This document shows positions 1-7,460 of a stretch of DNA of 21,798 nucleotides, piece by piece (position 1 is the stretch's first letter; every line of letters begins with the position of its first letter). This DNA comes from Flavobacteriaceae bacterium. GTDB taxonomy: Bacteria; Bacteroidota; Bacteroidia; Flavobacteriales; Flavobacteriaceae. The stretch spans positions 1-21,798 of the forward strand of contig JAUYUF010000041.1 in NCBI GenBank assembly GCA_030694835.1. The letters run 5' to 3'. The notes under the pieces were generated by a model. That model was not told the origin of the DNA, made no database searches, and was given only the letters and a program-made list of their open reading frames with translations. Position numbers and translations under genes: made by a program.

Positions 1-689
1 TCTTTTCTGGAGTCTTCAAATAACCAAAGTGCATCGCTCCCGCCAGAATCAACTAACAATTTAACAGGAAACGGATGTTGGTTTTCGAAAATTGCAACAT
101 TGGCATTTATGTAAGGTTTTCTTTTATTAAATTCTAAATCAAAAACTTCACATTTACGACAGTTTTTATAGACATATTGCGCCGGATCATAAAAATGTAA
201 TTGTTTTTTTTGATAATCAATTTGGATAATAAAATCTTTTAACAAATCATATCCAATAATACCGTGAATGGTTTCGCCAAGTTTTGCCGATAAATCAATT
301 TTAGCATTAATGATGATGTATAAATTCTGATTTTGATTTTGTATATTTTTGATTCTAAAATGATTGCTTCTTGATAAAAGTGCTTCAACATCATCGCCTT
401 CACCTAAACCTTGCAGGGTAATTTTCTCCACATTTTTTAATTGTAATGAATCCGAAGCGGTTAAATTAAACAATACCGTTGAACTCACTCCAGAATCTAA
501 GATGAAAGACAAAGTTTTCCCGTTAATTTCTATCGGAATAATAATTAAATTACTATTTAACTTAAAATTTATTTTTTGATATTTTAAGTCACTTCTTAAC
601 ACAAATTTTGATTGCGCCTGAAGTGAAGAATGAGATACTGCAACAACCAACAAAAAACAGTATAGGTAGATTTTTTTTAACGGTGCCAT
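1..689 (-). CDS. Retropepsin-like aspartic protease, secreted; 3' end cut by window edge
   Basis: The visible N-terminal 229 residues begin at an ATG (complement of 687-689). A hydrophobic signal-like segment (about residues 6-20) ends near LQAQ, so export is likely. Two aspartic-protease signatures are visible: ILDSGVSST around D65 and LLVDSGGSD around D214. Between them lies HGIIGYDLLKDF (about 142-153), the G-[IL]-[IL]-G segment that retropepsin-like families place after the catalytic Asp. This looks like two retropepsin-type lobes in one chain. In Bacteroidota such proteins often carry a C-terminal PDZ domain, but that part would lie outside the window, so this is inference. A CxxC pair (about C177 and C180) sits between the lobes. 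The gene is divergent from the aminotransferase. Family assignment is good; substrate unknown. Confidence 0.8.
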   Translation of the reverse strand, partial: MAPLKKIYLYCFLLVVAVSHSSLQAQSKFVLRSDLKYQKINFKLNSNLIIIPIEINGKTLSFILDSGVSSTVLFNLTASDSLQLKNVEKITLQGLGEGDDVEALLSRSNHFRIKNIQNQNQNLYIIINAKIDLSAKLGETIHGIIGYDLLKDFIIQIDYQKKQLHFYDPAQYVYKNCRKCEVFDLEFNKRKPYINANVAIFENQHPFPVKLLVDSGGSDALWLFEDSRK

Positions 690-780
690 ATTTAATACAA
701 TTATAATTGAAGGTACTAAAAAATAAAGAGGATGTAATAATTATTTATATAATACCCTTACTTTTTAACAATAATTTAAG

Positions 781-808
781 TTGAATACAAATTTATTTCG
801 CAAATTTG
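781..808 (+). promoter_or_regulatory. Putative Bacteroidota promoter for the aminotransferase
   Basis: TTG at 781-783 is followed after 17 bp by CAAATTTG at 801-808. This matches the flavobacterial -33 TTG / -7 TAnnTTTG pattern except for the first base. The start codon lies 26 bp downstream. The -7 element sits within the perfect palindrome GCAAATTTGC (800-809). Confidence 0.45.
788..795 (-). promoter_or_regulatory. Putative -7 element for the aspartic protease gene
   Basis: Read on the minus strand, 795-788 is TAAATTTG, a full match to TAnnTTTG, about 100 bp upstream of the protease ATG. I see no good -33 TTG at the right distance. If real, it would overlap the divergent aminotransferase promoter. 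Confidence 0.25.
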
Positions 809-834
809 CAGTTAAATATAAAAGCACATAAATC

Positions 835-2025
835 ATGCCTCAAATATCAAAAAAAGGAGCTGCTATGCCGGCCTCACCCATCAGAAAATTAGTTCCTTAT
901 GCCGAAATAGCCAAAAAAAAAGGAACTAAAGTTTATCATTTAAACATTGGTCAGCCCGATATTTTTACGCCACAAGTTGCTTTAGATGCGGTTAAAAATT
1001 CCAACTTAAAAGTATTAGAATACGCACGTTCAGAAGGTTCTGAAGAATACAGAACAAAACTAACTCATTATTATAAAAAACATCATATTGAACTTACTCC
1101 CCAAGATATAATTATTACAACCGGTGGTTCTGAGGCCTTATTATTTACGCTGGGAAGTATTGCAGACCCCGATGATGAAATTATTATTCCGGAACCTTTT
1201 TATGCAAATTACAATAGTTTTTCAACTGCAAGTGGCTTAAAAATTGTACCTGTTGTTTCTACTTTGGATAAAGGTTTTGCTTTACCTCCTATTGAAGAAT
1301 TTGAAAAGTTGATTACACCAAAAACGAAAGCCATTTTAATTTGTAATCCCGGAAATCCAACCGGATATTTATATTCAAAAGAAGAAATTTCAAAACTAAA
1401 AGACATCGTTTTAAAATACGATTTATTTTTAATTGCTGATGAAGTTTATCGTGAATTTGTTTATGACGGATTGACATTTCATTCGGTTATGGCAGAAAGT
1501 GGATTGGACCAACATGCCATTATGATTGATTCTGTCTCTAAAAGATATAGTATGTGTGGCGCCAGAATTGGTTGTGTAGTTTCCAAAAACAAAGAGGTAA
1601 TAGCCGCAGTTCTGCGTTTTGCACAGGCAAGATTGAGTCCGCCAACCTATGAATTAATTGCTGCAGAAGCTGCATTAGATACACCTGACAGCTATTTTGA
1701 AGAAGTAATTACCGAATATGCTGCTCGCAGAAAAACTTTAGTTGATGGATTAAAAATAATTGATGGCGTTAAAGTTGCAACACCAAAAGGCGCTTTTTAT
1801 TGTGTGGTAGAACTTCCTGTTGATGATGCTGATGAATTTGCTCAGTGGCTATTAGAAAAATTCAGTCATAATAATGAAACCGTTATGGTTGCTCCTGCTA
1901 GTGGATTTTACACCGCAAAAGAAAAAGGAAAAAAACAAGTACGCATTGCTTATGTTTTAAATCAAAAAGATTTGATTCGATCAGTTGAATTACTAAAAAT
2001 TGCTTTAGAACAATATAATAAATAA
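835..2025 (+). CDS. PLP-dependent class I/II aminotransferase (aspartate aminotransferase-like)
   Basis: At 396 residues this is a typical fold-type I aminotransferase. Visible landmarks are GGSEAL (97-102, phosphate/cofactor loop), NPGNPTG (171-177), ADEVY (201-205, Asp to the pyridine nitrogen and Tyr to O3'), and SVSKRYSMCGARIG (233-246), where K236 is the Schiff-base lysine. R370 in QVRIAY is placed to bind the substrate alpha-carboxylate. The enzyme should transfer an amino group between an amino acid and a 2-oxo acid in the cytoplasm. The exact donor cannot be read from the sequence; aspartate or aromatic/branched amino acids are possible. It is a single-gene unit, with a TTG/CAAATTTG promoter in front and a strong hairpin terminator just after the stop. 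Confidence 0.9.
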   Translation: MPQISKKGAAMPASPIRKLVPYAEIAKKKGTKVYHLNIGQPDIFTPQVALDAVKNSNLKVLEYARSEGSEEYRTKLTHYYKKHHIELTPQDIIITTGGSEALLFTLGSIADPDDEIIIPEPFYANYNSFSTASGLKIVPVVSTLDKGFALPPIEEFEKLITPKTKAILICNPGNPTGYLYSKEEISKLKDIVLKYDLFLIADEVYREFVYDGLTFHSVMAESGLDQHAIMIDSVSKRYSMCGARIGCVVSKNKEVIAAVLRFAQARLSPPTYELIAAEAALDTPDSYFEEVITEYAARRKTLVDGLKIIDGVKVATPKGAFYCVVELPVDDADEFAQWLLEKFSHNNETVMVAPASGFYTAKEKGKKQVRIAYVLNQKDLIRSVELLKIALEQYNK

Positions 2026-2035
2026 TAAATCATCA

Positions 2036-2070
2036 AAAACAAGTAGCGAAATTTCGCTACTTGTTTTATC
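2036..2070 (+). terminator. Hairpin terminator after the aminotransferase
   Basis: A perfect inverted repeat runs from 2036 to 2067: arms aaaacaagtagcgaaa and its exact complement meet at the centre, followed by a short T-rich run. It lies only 12 bp before the murB start codon. Confidence 0.8.
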
Positions 2071-2079
2071 TTCGCTTTG

Positions 2080-3087
2080 ATGAACATTCAACATAACATT
2101 TCTTTAAAACCATTTAATACTTTCGGTATTAATGCTATTGCACAGCAATTTGTTGAAATAAATTCCATTTCAGAATTAGAAGAAGTTATTAAAAAAAAAC
2201 CTTCTTTTTTTATATTAGGCGGCGGAAGTAATATTCTTTTTACTCAAGAAATTATACCTTTTGTTATTAAACTTAATTTAAAGGGAATTGATATACTTAA
2301 CTATTCAAATGATGATGTTTTTATAAAAGTTCATGCTGGAGAAGATTGGCATTCTTTTGTTTTGTGGTGCATCAATAATAACTTTGGTGGATTAGAAAAT
2401 CTTTCATTAATTCCTGGAAATGCGGGTGCTGCTCCTATCCAAAATATTGGCGCCTATGGAGTTGAAGTAAAAGATGTTATTGAAGAAGTTGAAACGTTGG
2501 AAATCAATACACTTCATCAACATCTTTTCAAAAACAGTGACTGTCAGTTTGCTTATCGCAATTCTATCTTCAAAAAAGAACTTAAAGGAAAGCACATCAT
2601 TACTTCTGTCATGTTTAAACTATCAAATAAGAATCATACGTTGAATTTTGAATATGGTGCCATAAGTGAAGAACTTTCAAGTAAAGGAATTACAAATCCA
2701 ACTATAAAAGATATTTCAGAAGCTGTAATTTCAATAAGAGAAAGTAAACTTCCTAATCCGAAAGTTATTGGCAATGGAGGTAGCTTTTTTAAAAATCCAG
2801 TTACTTCGATATCACATTTTAAAGAACTTCAAATAAAATATCCATCAATTCCACATTATCCAATTTCAGAAAATGAAGTTAAAATTCCTGCTGGTTGGCT
2901 TATTGAACAGGCAGGTTTTAAAGGAATTAAAAAAGGTAATACCGGAGTGCATTCTAAACAGGCTTTAGTTTTAGTTAATTATGGAAATGCAAAAGGAATT
3001 GAAATATTAGAATTGGCAGCTGAAATTCAAGATTCTATTCTTAAGATTTTTAATATTTCTTTAGAAATTGAAGTTAATATCTACTAA
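2080..3087 (+). CDS. murB: UDP-N-acetylmuramate dehydrogenase (UDP-N-acetylenolpyruvoylglucosamine reductase)
   Basis: MurB uses FAD and NADPH to reduce UDP-GlcNAc-enolpyruvate to UDP-MurNAc, the second committed step of peptidoglycan precursor synthesis in the cytoplasm. The 335-residue product has NTFGI (13-17), the FAD-binding GGGSN (47-51), IPGNAGAAPIQNIGAYG (111-127), YRNSIFK (159-165, typical of type I MurB), and GNGGSFFKNP (231-240), where S235 is the expected proton donor. The C-terminal LEIEV holds the conserved Glu. I chose the ATG at 2080 because MNIQHNISLKPFNTF matches how MurB proteins begin; a TTG one codon upstream is also open. The gene sits immediately behind a terminator, so its promoter must lie within or just after that hairpin, or it depends on read-through. 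Confidence 0.95.
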   Translation: MNIQHNISLKPFNTFGINAIAQQFVEINSISELEEVIKKKPSFFILGGGSNILFTQEIIPFVIKLNLKGIDILNYSNDDVFIKVHAGEDWHSFVLWCINNNFGGLENLSLIPGNAGAAPIQNIGAYGVEVKDVIEEVETLEINTLHQHLFKNSDCQFAYRNSIFKKELKGKHIITSVMFKLSNKNHTLNFEYGAISEELSSKGITNPTIKDISEAVISIRESKLPNPKVIGNGGSFFKNPVTSISHFKELQIKYPSIPHYPISENEVKIPAGWLIEQAGFKGIKKGNTGVHSKQALVLVNYGNAKGIEILELAAEIQDSILKIFNISLEIEVNIY

Positions 3088-3283
3088 AATATTTTATTAA
3101 CATTTTTATCAAAAAAATAATTCACACTATATAAATTGATGTGTATTTGTCTTGTTTCATAAAAATCACAATTTCAAACCAATTTTTAAAAATTATTACA
3201 GGAAAAGCTAACAAAAGTCATGCTTTAATCTCATAACATTTGTATATTTATAGACAACTATTTATTAATATAAATTTTATTCT

Positions 3284-5383
3284 ATGAAAGTATTTGATGA
3301 TAAACACATTAAAAATGTAGCTTTTGTAGGGGCCCATCATAGTGGAAAAACAACCCTTGCTGAAACTATGCTCTTTGAAGCTGGATTATTGCAACGTCGT
3401 GGTAGAGTTGAAGACAATAATACCGTTGCAGACTACCACGAGATTGAACACGAAAGAGGCGCAAGTATTTATGCAACTCCACTTCATACAGAATGGCGTA
3501 ACTACAAAATCAATATAATTGATACTCCAGGTTTGGATGATTTTATTGGAGAAATTGCATCAACAATGCATGTTGCCGATTCTATTGCAATGGTAATTAA
3601 TGCTCAACAAGGTGTTGAAGCTGGAACTGAAATCATATGGAATTACATTGATCGTTTTAACAAACCAACTTTGTTTGTTGTAAATCAAATTGATCATGAA
3701 AATGCTAATTTTGATCAGAGTTATAATAGTATTGTTAATTTGGTTGGAAAAAATGCTATCAAAATACAATATCCTTTAATTATTGATGGAGCACAATGTA
3801 TTATTGATGTGCTTAAAATGAAATTATACAAGTTTAAACCAGAAGGTGGTAAACCTCAAAAATTAGAAATTCCTGCAGATCAAGCAGAATTAGCAAATCA
3901 TTTACATAATGAACTTGTTGAAAAGGCCGCTGAAAATGATGAAGAATTAATGGAATTATTCTTTGATAAAGGAACTTTAAATGAAGATGAAATGCGAATA
4001 GGAATTCAAAAAGGGATGTTAAATGGTGCATTATACCCAGTTTTTTGTGTTTCTGCAATAAATGATATGGGAACAGGTCGATTAATGGGATTTATAGATA
4101 ATGTTGCGCCTTCTACAATTGACATAAAAATGGAACAAAGTGTTGAAGGAAAAGATATATTAGCTAAAGTTGACGCTCCAACCACTTTATTTGTATTTAA
4201 AACTTTACATGAACCAAACTTGGGTCAAATAACTTTCTTCAAAGTAAAATCAGGAGAAATTAAACAAAATGACAAGCTCATCAACTCTAGAAACGAAGAA
4301 ACTGAAGTGCTTAACCAACTATTTATAATGGATGGTAAAAAAAGAGAGCCTGTTGATAAATTAAGTTGTGGAGATATTGGAGCAACTTTAAAATTGAAAT
4401 ATACAGAAACTAACGATACACTTCGAGCAAAAGGACATGAAGTAACTGTTAAACCTATTCAATACCCGGAACCAAGACTTATTAGAGCTATTTCAGCGGT
4501 TAACAAATCTGATGATGAAAAACTATCTGAAGTATTGCGTAAAATTAATAGTCAAGATCCTACATTACATGCGAGATATTCTAATGATTCTAAACAATTA
4601 TTATTGAGTTGTCAGGGAGAATTACATCTTTCTGCATTAGATTGGATATTAAAAAATAATTACAATATTGATGCAAAATACGAAAATCCAAAAGTTGTTT
4701 ACCGTGAAACAATTCAACGTTCATCAACTCAAAGTTATAAACACAAGAAACAATCTGGTGGATCAGGTCAGTTTGGTGAAGTTCATTTAAAAATTGAACC
4801 TTGGTACCAAGATATGCCTGAACCAGACGGATTCAATATCCGAGGAAAAGAAGTAATCGAATTACCATGGGGAGGAAAACTTATTTATTATAACTGCATT
4901 GTTGGTGGTGTAATTGATACTCGTTTTATTCCATCCATATTAAAAGGAATTATGGAAGTAATGGAAGACGGACCTTTAACAGGCTCTTATGCAAGAGATA
5001 TAAGAGTAATGGTTTTTGACGGAAGAATGCACGCTGTTGACTCTAATGATATTTCATTTAAAATAGCTGCAGCACACGCTTTTAAAGCCGCATTCTTAGA
5101 TGCCAATCCACGATTGATGGAACCTGTAAACGATTTAGAAGTATTGGTTCCTGAAGAAATGATGGGTAATATAATGACTGATTTACAATCAAGAAGATCA
5201 ATTATTATTGGTATGGATAGTATTGGCAGATATCAACGTATAAAAGCCAAAACACCACTAGCTGAGTTGCATAATTTTTCTACTACTTTGCGTTCATTAT
5301 CACAAGGTAAAGGAACATTTAGTACTAAATTTGCTACATTCGAACAAGTTCCAACGAATGTTCAACAAGAATTAGTTAAATAA
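3284..5383 (+). CDS. Elongation factor G paralogue (EF-G2 type) with degenerate GTPase motifs
   Basis: The 699-residue protein keeps the full five-domain EF-G layout: G domain (about 1-280), domain II (290-375), III (395-470), IV with the tip loop HKKQSGGSGQFG (487-498), and V with MGNIMTDLQSRRS (627-639). The G motifs differ from translating EF-G. G1 is GAHHSGKTT (16-24) rather than AHIDAGKTT, and switch I has RGASI (58-62) instead of RGITI. G3 is DTPGLDDF (80-87), so Leu84 stands where the catalytic His sits in DTPGHVDF. G4 is NQID (134-137) instead of NKxD. Known: an EF-G2 paralogue of Bacteroides thetaiotaomicron is reported to support translation without GTPase activity. Inference: this protein binds ribosomes and may act in slow growth or starvation. 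It is not the main fusA. The unit is monocistronic with a 196-bp upstream region. Confidence 0.88.
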   Translation: MKVFDDKHIKNVAFVGAHHSGKTTLAETMLFEAGLLQRRGRVEDNNTVADYHEIEHERGASIYATPLHTEWRNYKINIIDTPGLDDFIGEIASTMHVADSIAMVINAQQGVEAGTEIIWNYIDRFNKPTLFVVNQIDHENANFDQSYNSIVNLVGKNAIKIQYPLIIDGAQCIIDVLKMKLYKFKPEGGKPQKLEIPADQAELANHLHNELVEKAAENDEELMELFFDKGTLNEDEMRIGIQKGMLNGALYPVFCVSAINDMGTGRLMGFIDNVAPSTIDIKMEQSVEGKDILAKVDAPTTLFVFKTLHEPNLGQITFFKVKSGEIKQNDKLINSRNEETEVLNQLFIMDGKKREPVDKLSCGDIGATLKLKYTETNDTLRAKGHEVTVKPIQYPEPRLIRAISAVNKSDDEKLSEVLRKINSQDPTLHARYSNDSKQLLLSCQGELHLSALDWILKNNYNIDAKYENPKVVYRETIQRSSTQSYKHKKQSGGSGQFGEVHLKIEPWYQDMPEPDGFNIRGKEVIELPWGGKLIYYNCIVGGVIDTRFIPSILKGIMEVMEDGPLTGSYARDIRVMVFDGRMHAVDSNDISFKIAAAHAFKAAFLDANPRLMEPVNDLEVLVPEEMMGNIMTDLQSRRSIIIGMDSIGRYQRIKAKTPLAELHNFSTTLRSLSQGKGTFSTKFATFEQVPTNVQQELVK

Positions 5384-5400
5384 TTTAGCTAATTATACAT

Positions 5401-5450
5401 AAACTGCATTAGTAATAGCTTTTAATTAGGTTTGATTAATGCAGTTTTCG
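5401..5450 (+). terminator. Probable terminator after the EF-G paralogue
   Basis: Arms aaactgcatta (5401-5411) and taatgcagttt (5437-5447) are perfectly complementary around a 25-nt loop and are followed by a short T run. The long loop makes this weaker than the other terminators in the window. Confidence 0.5.
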
Positions 5451-5493
5451 TTTACTTAAATATCATATTAAATAATATATATTCAACTTTTTG

Positions 5494-5501
5494 TACTTTT
5501 G
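5494..5501 (+). promoter_or_regulatory. Putative -7 promoter element for the 5520-8687 gene group
   Basis: TACTTTTG fits TAnnTTTG and ends 18 bp before the ATG at 5520. No clear TTG lies 17-23 bp upstream. It is the only good promoter candidate I see before the four-gene group. Confidence 0.45.
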
Positions 5502-5519
5502 TACAAAATATAAAGTAAC

Positions 5520-5750
5520 ATGAAACTATTTATCATATCTATCATATTGTTAGGAATTGGTTTTGCAGGTATTGCTATGAAAATTTGGGCAAAAAAGGAT
5601 GGAAAGTTTGGAGGAACATGCGCAAGTCAGAGTCCATTTTTAAATAAAGATGGTGAAGCTTGTGGTTTTTGCGGAAAATTACCAGAACAGTGTGAAAATA
5701 ATTCTGAAAATAAACAAGAAGCTGTTATCGAAATTAAAAAAATCTCTTAA
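5520..5750 (+). CDS. Small single-pass membrane peptide with a cysteine motif
   Basis: The 76-residue peptide starts with one hydrophobic helix (about residues 3-24) followed by a basic patch (KIWAKK), so it is probably anchored in the membrane. The remaining part carries four cysteines: C34 in GGTCASQSPFLN, C48 and C51 in the CxxC of ACGFCGK, and C58. Similar short proteins are annotated in flavobacteria only as 'membrane or secreted protein', from my recollection of the family. The Cys spacing could bind a metal or form disulphides. Function is unknown. It is the first gene of a tight group, with 3 bp to the glycosyltransferase start. Confidence 0.75.
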   Translation: MKLFIISIILLGIGFAGIAMKIWAKKDGKFGGTCASQSPFLNKDGEACGFCGKLPEQCENNSENKQEAVIEIKKIS

Positions 5751-5753
5751 AGG

Positions 5754-6761
5754 TTGATTTTAGAAATTCTATTTTATGTTTTTGTAACCGTAGTTGCAAT
5801 ACAATTCATCTATTATATTATTATTTTTAGTCGGTTTTCATTTGTAAAACCTAAGGTTTATATTGATAGTAACCAACCTCCAGTTTCTGTAATTATTTGT
5901 TCTAAAAACGAATCAGAAAATTTAAAAGACAAATTAGAACATTTTATTAATCAGCATTATCAATCCTATGAATTAGTTCTCATCAATGATCGATCTAATG
6001 ATGACACTTTAGATGTTTTAGAATGGTTTAAAGAGAATTATGAAGAGCGATTAAACTTCAGAAACATTACTGTTAAGATTGTAGACATTCAAGAAAATGA
6101 ACAATTTTGGGGAAGTAAAAAATACGCATTAACATTAGGAATTAAAGCTGCAACTAACGAATTACTCCTTTTTACTGATGCAGATTGTGAACCAGTTTCC
6201 TCCTTTTGGATTCAAGAAATGGTAGCTGGATTTTCAGGTGATAAATCCATTGTTTTAGGATACGGCGGTTATCGATTTATCAAAAATTCTTTTCTCAATA
6301 AAATCATTCGTTTTGAAACTTTAATGACGGCAATTCAATATTTTTCATTTGCAAAAATGGGATTTCCATATATGGGTGTTGGTAGAAATTTAGCATATAC
6401 TAAGACCCAGTTTTTTGAAGCTAGAGGTTTTGCAGATCATATGCATTTAAGATCGGGTGATGATGATTTATTCATCAATCAAATTGGCACTAAAAAAAAT
6501 ACAGAAGTTTGTTATAGTTCCAATTCATTTACTATTTCTGAACCAAAAACAAGCTATAAAGATTGGACTTTACAAAAGAGACGTCATATTTCAACAGCTT
6601 CTTATTATAAATTATCACATAAATTATTATTGAGTTTATTATACTTATCTCAAATTTCTTTCTGGATAATTGCTATTATTTTATTGATTTTTCAATATAA
6701 ATTATATTTGATTTTGGGTATTATTGGATTTAGATTCTTATTTACTTTTATCATCATTTGA
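5754..6761 (+). CDS. Family 2 glycosyltransferase, membrane-anchored, ended early by an in-frame TGA
   Basis: A TTG start 3 bp after the previous stop gives MILEILFYV; the first internal Met is at residue 156, so the TTG is needed. There is an N-terminal membrane helix (about 5-27), then a GT2 (GT-A fold) domain: VSVIICSKNE (44-53), IND around D79, TDADCEP (141-147, metal-binding DxD), SGDDDLF (234-240, likely catalytic acid region) and QKRRH (274-278, a QxxRW-like motif). Membrane helices follow from about 291. The frame stops at TGA 6759-6761 but continues open for 41 more codons that look like the natural C-terminus. It should transfer a sugar from a nucleotide donor to an envelope acceptor at the inner membrane; donor and acceptor are unknown. 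The visible 335 residues keep all catalytic motifs but lose the end of the C-terminal membrane region. Confidence 0.85.
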   Translation: MILEILFYVFVTVVAIQFIYYIIIFSRFSFVKPKVYIDSNQPPVSVIICSKNESENLKDKLEHFINQHYQSYELVLINDRSNDDTLDVLEWFKENYEERLNFRNITVKIVDIQENEQFWGSKKYALTLGIKAATNELLLFTDADCEPVSSFWIQEMVAGFSGDKSIVLGYGGYRFIKNSFLNKIIRFETLMTAIQYFSFAKMGFPYMGVGRNLAYTKTQFFEARGFADHMHLRSGDDDLFINQIGTKKNTEVCYSSNSFTISEPKTSYKDWTLQKRRHISTASYYKLSHKLLLSLLYLSQISFWIIAIILLIFQYKLYLILGIIGFRFLFTFIII

Positions 6762-6887
6762 TTGTCTGCCAAAAAGTTAAATGAAAAAAATTTGTTACTC
6801 TTAAGTCCGATATTGGAATTATTTTTGATGTTTTCACAATTAAATTTCTATATTCATAACTTGATTTCAAAACCTAAACATTGGTAA
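6762..6887 (+). other. Detached in-frame C-terminal remnant of the glycosyltransferase
   Basis: After the TGA at 6759-6761 the same frame reads on for 41 codons to TAA at 6885-6887. It begins LSAKKLNEKN, continues through a hydrophobic stretch (about LLLLSPILELFLMF), and ends NLISKPKHW. This resembles the usual end of flavobacterial membrane GT2 proteins, judged from memory rather than a search. It overlaps the sigma-factor TTG start by 7 bp, as expected if the uninterrupted glycosyltransferase once ended here. Confidence 0.65.
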
Positions 6888-7438
6888 AATCTAGTGACAT
6901 ACTTGCTCAAATCAGAAAAGCAAAAGAAGGAAATGAGCAAGCTTATACCTTTTTGCTCAATACTTATTGGAATGATGTTATGCGATTTCAGCTATCAAAA
7001 ATTCAGAATGAAACTGAAGCTGAAGATATTACCGTAAAAACATTTGCAAGAGTTTTTGATAAAATACATCTTTATGATGAGCAATACACTTTTAAAACTT
7101 GGATTTTAACCATTTCTAAAAATATTTATATTGATGAGTTTCGGAAATCTAAAAGTGAGAATATTACAACTCAAAGTTTTTCATCAACCGATTATGACTT
7201 TTTTGATAGTAACCCTTCACCTGAAGATCAAATAATTATAGATCAAAATTTAAGTCAGTTATTATCTTTTATTAAACAGTTAAAACCACATTATCAAGAA
7301 GTTATCAATCTTCGCTATTTTCAAGAGAAATCTTATAAAGAAATTTCTGAAATTTTAAATGAACCCATGAGTAATGTAAAAATTAAAATTCTACGTGCTA
7401 AAAAATTATTGGCAGAAATTATTCAAAAAAAGAAGTAA
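6881..7438 (+). CDS. RNA polymerase sigma factor, sigma-70 family (ECF-like)
   Basis: The 185-residue protein has only the two domains of ECF-type sigma factors. Region 2 spans about residues 17-90, with the core-binding AEDITVKTFARVF (47-59) and FKTWILTISKNIYIDEFRK (71-89). Region 4 spans about 124-180 and carries the helix-turn-helix SYKEISEILNEP (151-162) plus VKIKILRAKKLL (166-177). An acidic, Ser-rich linker separates them. The start is TTG at 6881; the next in-frame Met (residue 34) lies inside region 2 and would be too late. No anti-sigma gene is adjacent, so control is not visible. It overlaps the ancestral end of the glycosyltransferase and lies 22 bp before the Nramp-like gene, suggesting co-transcription. 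Confidence 0.9.
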   Translation: MVKSSDILAQIRKAKEGNEQAYTFLLNTYWNDVMRFQLSKIQNETEAEDITVKTFARVFDKIHLYDEQYTFKTWILTISKNIYIDEFRKSKSENITTQSFSSTDYDFFDSNPSPEDQIIIDQNLSQLLSFIKQLKPHYQEVINLRYFQEKSYKEISEILNEPMSNVKIKILRAKKLLAEIIQKKK

Positions 7439-7460
7439 ATTCGAGTTTCATTAAGTTTTT

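Noticed and set aside
364..579. Plus-strand open frame of 71 codons
   Set aside because: It lies wholly within the minus-strand aspartic protease gene, whose motifs are clear, and shows no domain of its own.
3088..3283. Search for a promoter or RNA in the gap before the EF-G paralogue
   Set aside because: Only a one-mismatch element (AACATTTG at 3235-3242) was found, with no -33 TTG and no strong hairpin.
3284..5383. Annotation as the main elongation factor G (fusA)
   Set aside because: G1, G3 and G4 motifs and switch I deviate together, and it is not beside rpsL/rpsG as fusA often is.
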